A DNA stretch of 8,146 nt from an uncultured Actinomycetes bacterium (GTDB lineage Bacteria; Actinomycetota; Aquicultoria; CAJVYJ01), in assembly GCA_913009475.1 (NCBI GenBank), contig CAJVYJ010000075.1, positions 1-8,146 of the forward strand, written 5' to 3'. Numbering within the stretch: position 1 is the stretch's first letter; every line of letters starts with the position of its first letter. Below the pieces are notes generated by a model. The model saw nothing but the letters and a program-made list of their open reading frames with translations, was not told where the DNA came from and did no database searches. The position numbers were made by a program, and so were the translations under genes. Of the stretch, positions 1 to 6,406 are shown in pieces.

Positions 1-21
1 CAAAATGAAACAGACGAAGTC

Positions 22-48
22 CCCCTCTTGTCCCCTTTGACAAGGGGG
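22..48. repeat. Palindromic intergenic element, left edge (stem-loop)
   Basis: CTTGTC (27-32) pairs perfectly with GACAAG (39-44) around a six-base CCCTTT loop. After one bulged T at 26 the stem continues with CCCC (22-25) against GGGG (45-48). No T-run follows on either strand, so it does not read as an intrinsic terminator. The C-run/G-run style matches short palindromic repeats scattered through the intergenic DNA of many bacterial genomes. That this one is dispersed in its own genome is inference, because only one copy is visible here. Bases 1-186 hold no convincing gene. Confidence 0.5.
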
Positions 49-89
49 AAGGAAAACGTAAGGGTCAAAGGCTTCAGGTTGGCCGGTGG

Positions 90-110
90 ATCCCCGATCG
101 GGTCGAGGAT
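90..110. repeat. Palindromic repeat unit, ATCCCCGA / TCGAGGAT stem-loop
   Basis: ATCCCCGA (90-97) faces TCGAGGAT (103-110) across a five-base TCGGG loop, with 7 of 8 pairs formed and one C/A mismatch (93 with 106). The flanking words (TGG before, GACA after) give the layout TGGATyCCCG...CGGGrATGACA, a form I recognise from short palindromic intergenic repeats in many unrelated bacteria. The resemblance is from memory; copy number in this genome cannot be judged from the window. Confidence 0.45.
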
Positions 111-142
111 GACAAACTTAGGGTAGGTCGAGGATGACAAAC
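101..142. repeat. 17-bp direct duplication (period 25)
   Basis: The word ggtcgaggatgacaaac occurs at 101-117 and again, without mismatch, at 126-142, separated by ttagggta. The first copy is the right arm and tail of the preceding palindrome. The second copy has no left arm, so it looks like a partial duplication or a truncated second repeat unit. Confidence 0.8.
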
Positions 143-186
143 AAAGAAATCACCTATGAAAAAGTAGTAATTTTAGGAGAAATTGG

Positions 187-207
187 AAAAAAGCCGGCGG
201 CCGTGCT
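187..207 (-). terminator. Probable intrinsic terminator of the LuxR-type regulator gene
   Basis: Read on the minus strand, two bases after the regulator's TAG stop, AGCACGGCCGCCGGCT can fold into a GC-rich six-pair stem (AGC-CGG with CCG-GCT, one bulged A, CCG loop). It is followed directly by a run of T (minus-strand complement of 187-192). An alternative hairpin pairs CGTGCT inside the last codons with AGCACG just after the stop. Hairpin plus T-run is the standard Rho-independent layout, but the short stem and the bulge keep this moderate. Confidence 0.5.
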
Positions 208-208
208 T

Positions 209-787
209 CTAGCTAACAGCACGCATATATTTAATAGCCGCTTCGGTGCGGGAAGCAACGTTGACCTTACGCAAAACATTGCTAACGTGATATTTTACCG
301 TTCTTTCGGTAATAAAAAGCTGTCGGCCTATCTGTTGATTTGACAAACCTTGAGCCAATAACGTAAAAATCTCCCGCTCCCTGGGAGTAAGAGAGATAAA
401 CTGATTTACTTCCGATTTGACTTCAGGCACGGAATCGGATGGAACGACATCGGTTGTTTGCCTGATAAGAGCATATAACTTCTTTAAGGTACCGTTAAGC
501 GATAAGGTCTGAATATTATCAAGGTTTTCCGCTGGAGAACTATCTCTTTTTCCCACCGGAATAACCAACAATTGGTCGGTCTTCGCTTCGGCCAATGACA
601 GTGGCAATAGCTTAGATGATATGAGAATTACATCGGCTCTTCTTTCCGTTGACAACTTATTGGCTTCAAAGAAATTTTTAGCTTTGGCTATGACCCAAAA
701 ATCAGGTTGGGCCGCTAAGACTCGCCCCAGTGCTTCTCTTAGTAACTTGCGATCATGAGCTACAATGATTTTTATAGTTTTTTTCAT
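209..787 (-). CDS. LuxR/NarL-family DNA-binding regulator with degenerate receiver domain
   Basis: A 192-residue transcriptional regulator, presumably cytoplasmic. Residues 131-187 form a clear LuxR-type helix-turn-helix: LTPRERE (133-139), then QGLSNQQIGRQL, then the recognition helix TERTVKYHVSNVLRKV (160-175). Residues 4 to about 110 match the start of a NarL-type receiver (IKIIVAHDRKLLREALGRVL). The key sites are lost: the acidic pair is H11-D12, the phosphoacceptor Asp is replaced by Ser57 (ADVILIS), the conserved Thr/Ser position appears to be Pro77, and no clear GYLLK lysine is seen. Phosphorylation control is therefore unlikely; protein or ligand contact, or constitutive binding, is inferred. 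ATG at 787 was chosen because the receiver fold begins at once. A TTG at 820 would add 11 residues, and the RBS is weak for both. No sensor kinase is adjacent. Its target is unknown; the opp operon upstream is a candidate by position only. Confidence 0.9.
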   Translation of the reverse strand: MKKTIKIIVAHDRKLLREALGRVLAAQPDFWVIAKAKNFFEANKLSTERRADVILISSKLLPLSLAEAKTDQLLVIPVGKRDSSPAENLDNIQTLSLNGTLKKLYALIRQTTDVVPSDSVPEVKSEVNQFISLTPREREIFTLLAQGLSNQQIGRQLFITERTVKYHVSNVLRKVNVASRTEAAIKYMRAVS

Positions 788-835
788 CAATATATCAACT
801 TCAACTTTCCTACTTAACAAACATTATCGCAGCTT

Positions 836-862
836 ATTATAGTTACTGATGAATTAAGCCAA
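836..862 (-). promoter_or_regulatory. Predicted sigma-70-type promoter of the regulator gene
   Basis: On the minus strand a perfect TATAAT (complement of 836-841) is preceded, 15 bases upstream, by TTGGCT (857-862), which matches TTGACA at three of six positions including the TTG. Transcription would begin near 829, giving a leader of about 42 bases before the ATG at 787. The exact -10 box is the strong part; the short spacer and imperfect -35 are weak points. Confidence 0.45.
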
Positions 863-892
863 CGAGAATATGTCGCTTGAATATACGCAGCG

Positions 893-936
893 GTTCTAGA
901 GGCGTGGCCGGAACTCCAGCAATAAGACTCTAGAAC
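893..936. promoter_or_regulatory. Paired TCTAGA palindromes forming a 9-bp inverted repeat (possible operator)
   Basis: GTTCTAGAG (893-901) and CTCTAGAAC (928-936) are exact reverse complements separated by 26 bases. Each arm also contains the palindrome TCTAGA (895-900 and 929-934), so the sites are 34 bp apart. They lie just upstream of the predicted regulator promoter and downstream of the oppF stop. As RNA they could form a 9-pair hairpin with a large loop, but no T-run follows, so a terminator is unlikely. A twin protein-binding site is a reasonable inference without direct support. The rest of the 788-975 spacer holds no gene. Confidence 0.4.
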
Positions 937-975
937 TAATATCGTCAAAGTGGGGGAAATCTTAAGTAAACTACT

Positions 976-1743
976 CTACGACGGAGCATTGCTTATTAGT
1001 TGGCGGCTGTGAACATGAACGGGCTCAGCAAAAAACTTTTCCGTGGGCGCCGTCTCCAGGATAACCCCATTCCGCATGACCGCGATACGGTCACTCACCA
1101 GCCTAAGCACTGCCAGATCATGGCTGATAAATATGTAAGAAAGATTCAGCCGCCGTCGTAAATCAAGCAAGAGTTTGAGCAAACGCAAGCGCAGATGAGC
1201 ATCTAAAAAAGCTACCGGCTCATCATAGATGACGAGTTGCGGCATTAACGCCAGCGCCCGGGCAATCGCTACTCGTTGACGCTGACCGCTGCTTAACTGA
1301 TGGGAATAGCCGGCCATGACCTCCTCATTAAGATTGACTGACTTCAGCAGCTCAACAACTCTTTGTTTTAAATCGGCCTTATCCACTAGACGATGAATTA
1401 ACAGCGGTTCGGCAATAACCTGCTCAACTGTCATTAACGGGTCCAAGGCGGCATCCGGATTTTGCTGGACAATCTGCGCCTGGCGGCGAAATTTAAATAA
1501 TTCCCGCCGGGATAAGCGGTATACATCACGGCCTTGGAAATAGACCGTACCTGATGACGGCTCAAGCAACCGAAGAATGACTTTGGCTAAAGTGGTTTTA
1601 CCACTGCCGCTCTCACCGGCAATTCCTAATATCTCGCCCGTAGCCAAGGCTAGGCTAACCCCTTTAAGCGCGAGCTTTACTCGCTTTCTCCCTAAATGGT
1701 CTCTTAATTGAAACTCTTGAGAAACATTTTCGACCTTAAGCAT
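976..1743 (-). CDS. oppF: ABC transporter ATP-binding protein, OppF/DppF/NikE type
   Basis: A 255-residue cytoplasmic ATPase that hydrolyses ATP to drive the importer, working as a pair with the D subunit upstream. Visible motifs: Walker A GESGSGKTT (43-51), Q-loop VQQNP with Gln93/94, signature LSSGQRQR (150-157, canonical LSGGQ with Gly152 replaced by Ser), Walker B LVIYDEP (170-176, catalytic Glu175), D-loop region FLDA, and switch His208 in FISHDL. The end HVHSRQLISNAP corresponds to the HPYT..LL.S.P motif of the oligopeptide-transporter C-terminal extension, but the longer Cys-containing tail of full OppF proteins (over 300 residues) is absent, giving NikE-like size. The ATG at 1743 overlaps the D-subunit stop by 8 bases (ATGCTTAA) and has GGGGGAAG about 12 bases upstream, supporting translational coupling. 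Family membership is certain; peptide rather than nickel as cargo is inferred from the binding protein. Confidence 0.93.
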   Translation of the reverse strand: MLKVENVSQEFQLRDHLGRKRVKLALKGVSLALATGEILGIAGESGSGKTTLAKVILRLLEPSSGTVYFQGRDVYRLSRRELFKFRRQAQIVQQNPDAALDPLMTVEQVIAEPLLIHRLVDKADLKQRVVELLKSVNLNEEVMAGYSHQLSSGQRQRVAIARALALMPQLVIYDEPVAFLDAHLRLRLLKLLLDLRRRLNLSYIFISHDLAVLRLVSDRIAVMRNGVILETAPTEKFFAEPVHVHSRQLISNAPS

Positions 1744-2617
1744 TGACTTTTTCTTCTTCCCCCGAAATAGAACCCTCTTTCAAACCAAGCCCGGCCACGG
1801 CAGCAGTTTCCAGCGTTAAAAGAGAACTTAGCAATCGCTTGGTATACTCATCATTGGGCTTAGCAAAAATATCCGCCGCGTAACCATTCTCCACCATTAA
1901 GCCGCCGTCATTTATTACCACCACTTTATCAGCGAAATTCTTAACCGCCAATAGGTCATGGCTTATTAAAAGAATACCGCAGTTTGAGCGCGTTTGATAT
2001 GCTTTTAGCAAACATAATATCTGTTTTCTTAGATGAGTATCCAGCGAACTGGTGGGCTCATCGGCAATCAGCAGTCGCGGTTCTCCGGCTAAAGCCATCG
2101 CTATCAACACCCGCTGCTTTAAACCACAGCTAAGCTGAAAAGGATAGAGCCTGACGGCATCCGGCTCTTCTATGCCTACTTGGATTAATAATTCTCTCAC
2201 AGCTTGCTTAACTTTTACCCTTGGTCTAAAGAGACGACCCCTTTTCAACTTGGCCGCGACTACATCCGCTATCTGGTCACCGATAGTAAACGCCGGATTC
2301 AAAGAAGTATCCGCGTCTTGGAATATCATACCGGCCCTTTCGCGTACCCGACCGCGAACGTAGGCCGTCTCTACGTCTTCGCCGTTTATCAAGCCGGAAA
2401 TAGACATCGACGCCGGCAATAATCCCATGAGCGCTAAAGCTAAAGTAGTTTTACCCACACCGGAAGGGCCAACTAAACCATATGTTTCGCCCGAATGGAT
2501 TGTAAGTGAGATACCGCTTAACAATAGATAATCGACGCTTTGAGATTTTTTTGGGTGGTTGTCCGATAACCGCCTGCGGATTGTTAGGTTCTCAATGGTT
2601 AAAATAGGCTCAGACAT
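1736..2617 (-). CDS. oppD: ABC transporter ATP-binding protein, OppD/DppD/NikD type
   Basis: A 293-residue ATPase, partner of the F subunit on the cytoplasmic face of the permease. Motifs, numbered from the chosen start: Walker A GPSGVGKTT (50-58), Q-loop IFQDADTSLNP (Gln100), signature LSCGLKQR (162-169, where related proteins usually have LSGGMRQR), Walker B LLIADEP (182-188, Glu187), SSLD, and His220 in LISHDL. EYTKRLLSSLL near the end matches the start of the oligopeptide-transporter C-terminal region, then a short acidic tail replaces the usual Cys-rich segment. An in-frame GTG at 2644 would add nine residues. The ATG at 2617 is preferred because it overlaps the upstream stop in the coupled arrangement ATGTCTGA and has GAAAG six bases upstream of it. 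Its stop overlaps the next gene by 8 bases. Confidence 0.93.
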   Translation of the reverse strand: MSEPILTIENLTIRRRLSDNHPKKSQSVDYLLLSGISLTIHSGETYGLVGPSGVGKTTLALALMGLLPASMSISGLINGEDVETAYVRGRVRERAGMIFQDADTSLNPAFTIGDQIADVVAAKLKRGRLFRPRVKVKQAVRELLIQVGIEEPDAVRLYPFQLSCGLKQRVLIAMALAGEPRLLIADEPTSSLDTHLRKQILCLLKAYQTRSNCGILLISHDLLAVKNFADKVVVINDGGLMVENGYAADIFAKPNDEYTKRLLSSLLTLETAAVAGLGLKEGSISGEEEKVNA

Positions 2618-3413
2618 TATTTTCTTTCGGCGCCAAATAAACACGCAAACCTTCGCCTAAAAGAGTAAAGGCCAGTACCGTGACGGTCAAAGCGATGCCG
2701 GGAAAGTATATAAGCCAGGGAGCGACATTTTGCAACCCGGCCGCTTCCGAGAGCAAATAACCCCACGAAGCATTGGGCAGCCGCAAACCCACCCCTAAGA
2801 AACTCAAGACTGATTCCGCCATAATCGCGGTGCCGACATTCATCAAAGCAAAAATCAGGACCGGGCCGATGGCGTTGGGTATGATGTGTCGCCGTAATAG
2901 ATACCAATCTCCCGCGCCTAAAGCCCGCGCGGCGACAACATAGTCGAGTTCTTTGTTCGACAAGACTGACGCCCGAAATATTCTGGCGATATAAGGCCAG
3001 CCTAAAAGAGCTAAGACCAGGAGAATATTGGCAAATCCGGCGCCGGCCACCGACATGAACAGCAAAGCGCCTAAGACTAGAGGAAAAGCTAGAAAAACGT
3101 CAGCCATACGCATAATTACAGTATCGAGCCGGCCACCGAAATACCCGGCCAGCGCACCCAAGGGCAACCCGACAGTCAAGGTCAAGACCACCGCCAATAG
3201 ACCCACCAACAAAGAGCTTCTAGCGCCGTTGGCCACACGGCCAAGCATATCCCTCCCCAACAGATCGGTGCCGAATAGATGCCGGCTATTAGGCGGATTT
3301 AATGATTCCTTGAGGTTTTGCTCCCAATATTTACCGGCCAATACCGGGCCCAACGCCGCTAATATTATCAAAATCAAAAGGATGACCAGACCTGATTTCA
3401 ATTTATAGTTCAT
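2610..3413 (-). CDS. oppC: ABC transporter permease, OppC/DppC type
   Basis: A 267-residue inner-membrane permease that forms the transport channel with the B subunit. An N-terminal membrane helix (about 8-26) precedes the family hallmark HLFGTDLLGRDMLGRV (45-60), and about five further hydrophobic segments follow (around 67-91, 106-125, 127-147, 181-207 and 233-255). The ATPase-docking EAA-type loop is seen as AARALGAGDWYLLRRHIIPN (161-180), with the conserved Gly and Pro. It is slightly shorter than typical OppC (about 300) and close to DppC/NikC. The ATG start overlaps the stop of the B permease by 11 bases (ATGAACTATAA) and has a good AAGGAGT site seven bases upstream (3421-3427), so the start is secure. 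Confidence 0.94.
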   Translation of the reverse strand: MNYKLKSGLVILLILIILAALGPVLAGKYWEQNLKESLNPPNSRHLFGTDLLGRDMLGRVANGARSSLLVGLLAVVLTLTVGLPLGALAGYFGGRLDTVIMRMADVFLAFPLVLGALLFMSVAGAGFANILLVLALLGWPYIARIFRASVLSNKELDYVVAARALGAGDWYLLRRHIIPNAIGPVLIFALMNVGTAIMAESVLSFLGVGLRLPNASWGYLLSEAAGLQNVAPWLIYFPGIALTVTVLAFTLLGEGLRVYLAPKENNV

Positions 3414-4344
3414 AGCCTGAACTCCTTAAGCGCGGGTCGAAAAAGAGATAAGAGATATCTACCAGTAAGTTGACGATGATAAATATTAATACCAGCGTTA
3501 GGACCGCACCCATTACCAGCGGCCGGTCCCTGGCTTGAATCGCTAAAAATAACTGATTACCGATACCCGGCCAGTTAAAGATAACTTCTACGGCCACCGC
3601 TCCACCCATCAGAGCTCCGAGGTCCAGCCCCAGTAAAGTGACCACCGGCGCCATAGCATTCTTTAAAGCATATTTTCCCACAACTTTAAATTCCGATAAA
3701 CCAGCCGCCCTGGCGGTACGGATATAGTTCTCATTTAAGACTTTTACCAGCCCCGCGCGAGTAGTTTGGGCGATAAACGCGGCATAAACAGCCGCTAATG
3801 TTAAGGCCGGTAATACATAATAGCGCCAGCCACCGTCACCGAGTCCGGAAACCGGCAACCAATGCAATTTAACGCCAAAAAATATCTGTAAGAGCATGCC
3901 CAACCAAAAAACCGGAATCGAGATCATTAAACTGGTGGCGACTATGAATAAGTTATCGGCAAAAGAACTTTTTTTGACGGCCGCCAATATACCGGCGAAT
4001 ATACCGATGACGGCCTCCAATACTACGGCGACCAAACCCAAACGCATAGAATTAGGATAATATTCCCTCAGAATGTCCACTACCGGACGATGATAACGAA
4101 AAGATTCACCTAAATTACCCTGGGCCAGATCTTTTAAATAATAAAAATATTGAAGATAAAGAGGTTGGTCCAGATGAAAATTATGGCGCGCGTTCGCCAA
4201 CGCCGTCGCCGAGAGATGCCGATTACCGGTCAATACCCGCACCGGATCGCCCGGGAGTATATAAAAAAGAGCGAAAAGCACTAACGTAACACCGATAATC
4301 ACTAATATTGACTGCGCTATTCTGCGTACAATGTATAGCCACAT
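3403..4344 (-). CDS. oppB: ABC transporter permease, OppB/DppB type
   Basis: A 313-residue membrane permease, the usual size for this family. It begins with the typical MWLYIVRRIAQSILVIIGVTLVLFALFYILPGDP-type N-terminus (helix about 9-31, then PGDP at 31-34). The periplasmic/outer stretch has LAQGNLGESF, and further membrane segments lie at about 102-123, 132-157, 176-196, 232-258 and 277-302. The EAA-type cytoplasmic loop is TARAAGLSEFKVVGKYALKNAMAP (from 210), with Gly215 and Pro233. FNWPGIG and FFDPRLR near the C-terminus are standard. It starts 40 bp after the binding-protein stop, with a weak RBS (TAGG about 11 bases upstream of the ATG), so its translation may lean on the upstream gene. 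No terminator is seen in that gap. Confidence 0.95.
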   Translation of the reverse strand: MWLYIVRRIAQSILVIIGVTLVLFALFYILPGDPVRVLTGNRHLSATALANARHNFHLDQPLYLQYFYYLKDLAQGNLGESFRYHRPVVDILREYYPNSMRLGLVAVVLEAVIGIFAGILAAVKKSSFADNLFIVATSLMISIPVFWLGMLLQIFFGVKLHWLPVSGLGDGGWRYYVLPALTLAAVYAAFIAQTTRAGLVKVLNENYIRTARAAGLSEFKVVGKYALKNAMAPVVTLLGLDLGALMGGAVAVEVIFNWPGIGNQLFLAIQARDRPLVMGAVLTLVLIFIIVNLLVDISYLFFDPRLRSSGYEL

Positions 4345-4384
4345 TAATACTTGGCCTACGGTTCCATTATTAAAGCTGTCCCGA

Positions 4385-5986
4385 TTATTTCTTTTTTAAC
4401 CATACTTGTTCCAGCGGCGTATAATCCAACGAAGTACGGATAAAGCCGCGAACATCACGCCCATGCAAAGCGGCGGTACCATCATAAAAAAGCGGCGCTA
4501 TCGGCGTATCCGCCAAGATATCACTTTCCGCTTGTTTATAAAGTTTGTGGCGTGTTTTCGCATCCAAAGTCTTTCTGGCTTTTATTATTAACCGGTCAAC
4601 CGCCTTATTGCGATAACCGACGACATTATCTTCGCTTTTAGAATAAAAGAGCGGATAAATGAAGCTGTCCATAGTCGGGTAATCGGCCGCCCAGTTAACT
4701 ATAAATAAACTGGTATCACCGGTATGCAAAGCTTTAAAAAAAGCTCCCGCTTCCATTGGTTGAATATCGACTTGAATATTTAATTTAGACAGATTACCTT
4801 GAATAGCTTCAGCCAGTGGTCCGTAATCACTGCCGCTAATATAGGTCAGCTTGAGTTTCTTTAAGCCCTTACCACCCGGATAACCGGCTTTTTTAAGCAA
4901 CTCCTTAGCCTTGGTGAATCTGGTCTCAAAACTCTTCGCCGGTGGTATCGCGCCACCGATCGGTGGTGGAATTATCCCACTTGCCGGTAGTCGGACATCT
5001 TCAAATATAGCATCAGATATAGCCTTTCGGTCAATGCCGTAACTGATGGCTCGACGTAAATTCTTATTATTCAGTGGACGAGAACGTGAATTATAACCAA
5101 GAAAATCAAGACTAAGCAACGGCTGGCCGATGACGGCGTTATTGCCATATTCCTCATCGGTAGCTTTTACCTGACCCAGAGGTATAGGAGCATAATCGAG
5201 GCTACCGCTTTTGAACTCCATGAAGCCAATGTCCTTATCGGCAAAAATACGAAATTCTACACTATCTAAGAGAGGTTTTGTCCCGTAATACTTATTAAAA
5301 CGTTTAACCTTAATATAGCGCCGATGCTTCCAAGGCGCCGCCATCATAAAGGGACCGTTGCCGATAGGGAATTTGGCAAACGCCTTTGGATTTTTTTCAA
5401 CGTCTTCCTTGGGAACAGGAGAAAAAACCGGGTGACCTAAGATATAGGGAAAATCAGCAAATGGATAATTTAAAGTAACTATCAAAGTATATTTACCCTT
5501 GACTTTAAGGCCGGACAGATGTTTGGCCTTACCCGTCTGCATCTCTTCAAAACCCTTGATGGGCGCCAGATGATAAGCTACATCCGAGCCGGAATCTTTT
5601 GCCGCTACCCTCTCCCAGGCATATTTAAAATCACCAGCTGTGACCTCCCGACCATTATGAAACTTGGTGCCATGTTTTAAATGGAAAGTAAACACCGTAG
5701 CCTCGGGATTGCTGGACCAAGATTTGGCTACGGCCGCGACTAAAGCCATGTTCCGCGGATTATAATCCACCAGGCCGTCAAATAACTCTCTGGCAACTTC
5801 AAATCCAGCGCTTTCTTGCACATTAATGGGGTCAATGGCTAACGGCTCCTGCAAGAAATATGAGAAATGTCCGCCATTTTTTGATACTTTATTACTTTTG
5901 TTGTTTTTGGAGTTCGCACAAGATGAGACAGCAATAGTCATTAAAATCATTAATACAGCTACTACAAATAAACGCCTTAGTTTCAC
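4385..5986 (-). CDS. oppA: Solute-binding lipoprotein of peptide ABC transporter (SBP_bac_5, OppA-like)
   Basis: A 533-residue extracytoplasmic receptor that captures the substrate and delivers it to the permeases. The N-terminus is a lipoprotein signal: positively charged MKLRR, a hydrophobic core, and the lipobox VSSC with acylated Cys23, followed by a polar Asn/Lys/Ser linker. Family 5 binding-protein features include FTFHLKHGTKFHNGREVTAGDFKYAW (about 99-124), GNGPFMM (about 209) and GYNSRSRPLNNKNLRRAISYGIDRKAI in the middle. The GDFKYAWERV and GKAKHLSGLKVKGKYTL wording is closest to OppA-type proteins, favouring peptides over nickel. The start is GTG at 5986, because AGGAGAGG (5994-6001) sits seven bases upstream. 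An in-frame TTG at 5990-5992 is only one base from that site. It heads the operon B, C, D, F. Actual ligand specificity cannot be read from the sequence. Confidence 0.93.
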   Translation of the reverse strand: MKLRRLFVVAVLMILMTIAVSSCANSKNNKSNKVSKNGGHFSYFLQEPLAIDPINVQESAGFEVARELFDGLVDYNPRNMALVAAVAKSWSSNPEATVFTFHLKHGTKFHNGREVTAGDFKYAWERVAAKDSGSDVAYHLAPIKGFEEMQTGKAKHLSGLKVKGKYTLIVTLNYPFADFPYILGHPVFSPVPKEDVEKNPKAFAKFPIGNGPFMMAAPWKHRRYIKVKRFNKYYGTKPLLDSVEFRIFADKDIGFMEFKSGSLDYAPIPLGQVKATDEEYGNNAVIGQPLLSLDFLGYNSRSRPLNNKNLRRAISYGIDRKAISDAIFEDVRLPASGIIPPPIGGAIPPAKSFETRFTKAKELLKKAGYPGGKGLKKLKLTYISGSDYGPLAEAIQGNLSKLNIQVDIQPMEAGAFFKALHTGDTSLFIVNWAADYPTMDSFIYPLFYSKSEDNVVGYRNKAVDRLIIKARKTLDAKTRHKLYKQAESDILADTPIAPLFYDGTAALHGRDVRGFIRTSLDYTPLEQVWLKKK

Positions 5987-6033
5987 TCTCAAGCCTCTCC
6001 TTTTCCATCAAACTCTTGTGTGAAAATTAAACC

Positions 6034-6060
6034 GTCATAAATAAAAACGTTTTTTGTCTA
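6034..6060 (-). promoter_or_regulatory. Possible oppA promoter with embedded 12-bp palindrome
   Basis: On the minus strand TAGACA (6055-6060, five of six to TTGACA) and TATGAC (6034-6039, four of six to TATAAT) stand 15 bases apart, placing a start near 6027 and a leader of about 40 bases. The perfect palindrome AAAAACGTTTTT (6043-6054) fills most of the spacer, a place where a repressor could bind. The short spacer and imperfect -10 make the promoter call weak; the palindrome itself is certain. Confidence 0.3.
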
Positions 6061-6069
6061 AAATCAGTC

Positions 6070-6108
6070 CGGCAAACTAAGCCGAATATCACCAAAAATA
6101 TTTTTTGG
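6070..6108 (-). terminator. Two small inverted repeats after secG (weak terminator candidate)
   Basis: Just past the secG stop, the minus strand reads CCAAAAAATATTTTTGG (6092-6108), a perfect 7-bp inverted repeat with a three-base spacer. It is followed by CGGC-TTAGTTT-GCCG (6070-6084), a four-pair hairpin with TTTT six bases further on. Neither is a strong GC-rich stem with an adjacent T-run, so termination here would be leaky and some read-through from gpmI-secG into the opp genes is possible. The AT-rich palindrome could equally be a protein site. Confidence 0.25.
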
Positions 6109-6121
6109 AGACTAAAGAGTA

Positions 6122-6355
6122 TCAATGTTTAACCATGACAACCAAGATGATTGTCGTAAATGAGAAAATAATCGATAAAATGATTGTTATCCTATCGAGG
6201 TTCTTCTCGATAACACCGGTGCCGCCAAACGCGCCACCACCGCCGCCACCGCCAAGAGCGCTGGATAAGCCCGCTCCTTTACCGGAATGCAATAAAATCG
6301 CTAAAATCAAACCCACGCTGACAAGTGTATGAATTATTACTATAAAAGCAAGCAT
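6122..6355 (-). CDS. secG: Preprotein translocase subunit SecG
   Basis: A 77-residue membrane protein, the usual size for SecG, which assists SecYE and SecA in moving preproteins across the cytoplasmic membrane. Two hydrophobic helices (about 2-22 and 55-74) flank the family's conserved glycine-rich loop: LLHSGKGAGLSSALGGGG (21-38), FGGTG (43-47) and LDRIT (53-57). Seven consecutive glycines (35-41) make this loop glycine-heavy. The ATG at 6355 was chosen because a full AGGAGG (6362-6367) sits six bases upstream; an in-frame GTG at 6385 would add ten residues without that benefit. It lies 51 bp after gpmI with no terminator between them, so co-transcription is likely. The gpmI-secG pairing is common in Gram-positive lineages. 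Confidence 0.95.
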   Translation of the reverse strand: MLAFIVIIHTLVSVGLILAILLHSGKGAGLSSALGGGGGGGAFGGTGVIEKNLDRITIILSIIFSFTTIILVVMVKH

Positions 6356-6361
6356 TTCAAT

Positions 6362-6367
6362 CCTCCT
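6362..6367 (-). promoter_or_regulatory. Consensus ribosome binding site that sets the secG start
   Basis: AGGAGG on the minus strand, six bases before the ATG at 6355. It decides for the 77-residue SecG over the longer GTG-initiated frame. Confidence 0.85.
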
Positions 6368-6406
6368 GACTCGATATAATATCACATATATTTAATCAAC
6401 CACAAA

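Noticed and set aside
1..126. Plus-strand frame open from base 1 to a TAG at 124-126
   Set aside because: It runs straight through the palindromic units, and the peptide is of the kind typical of translated intergenic repeats rather than a gene end.
101..142. Direct repeat considered as a CRISPR remnant
   Set aside because: There are only two copies with an eight-base gap, no further units, and no cas gene nearby.
134..343. Plus-strand 69-codon frame beginning in the second copy of the 17-bp repeat
   Set aside because: Two thirds of it lies antisense to the conserved helix-turn-helix end of the regulator, its ATG belongs to the repeat, there is no convincing ribosome site, and I recognise no domain.
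893..936. The 9-bp inverted repeat read as the oppF terminator
   Set aside because: The loop is 26 bases and no T-run follows the stem on the minus strand, so an operator-like reading is preferred.
2172..3408. Plus-strand frames opposite the oppD and oppC genes, and a second minus-strand frame at 2617-2907
   Set aside because: They overlap intact, strongly conserved ABC transporter genes and show no domain or ribosome site of their own.
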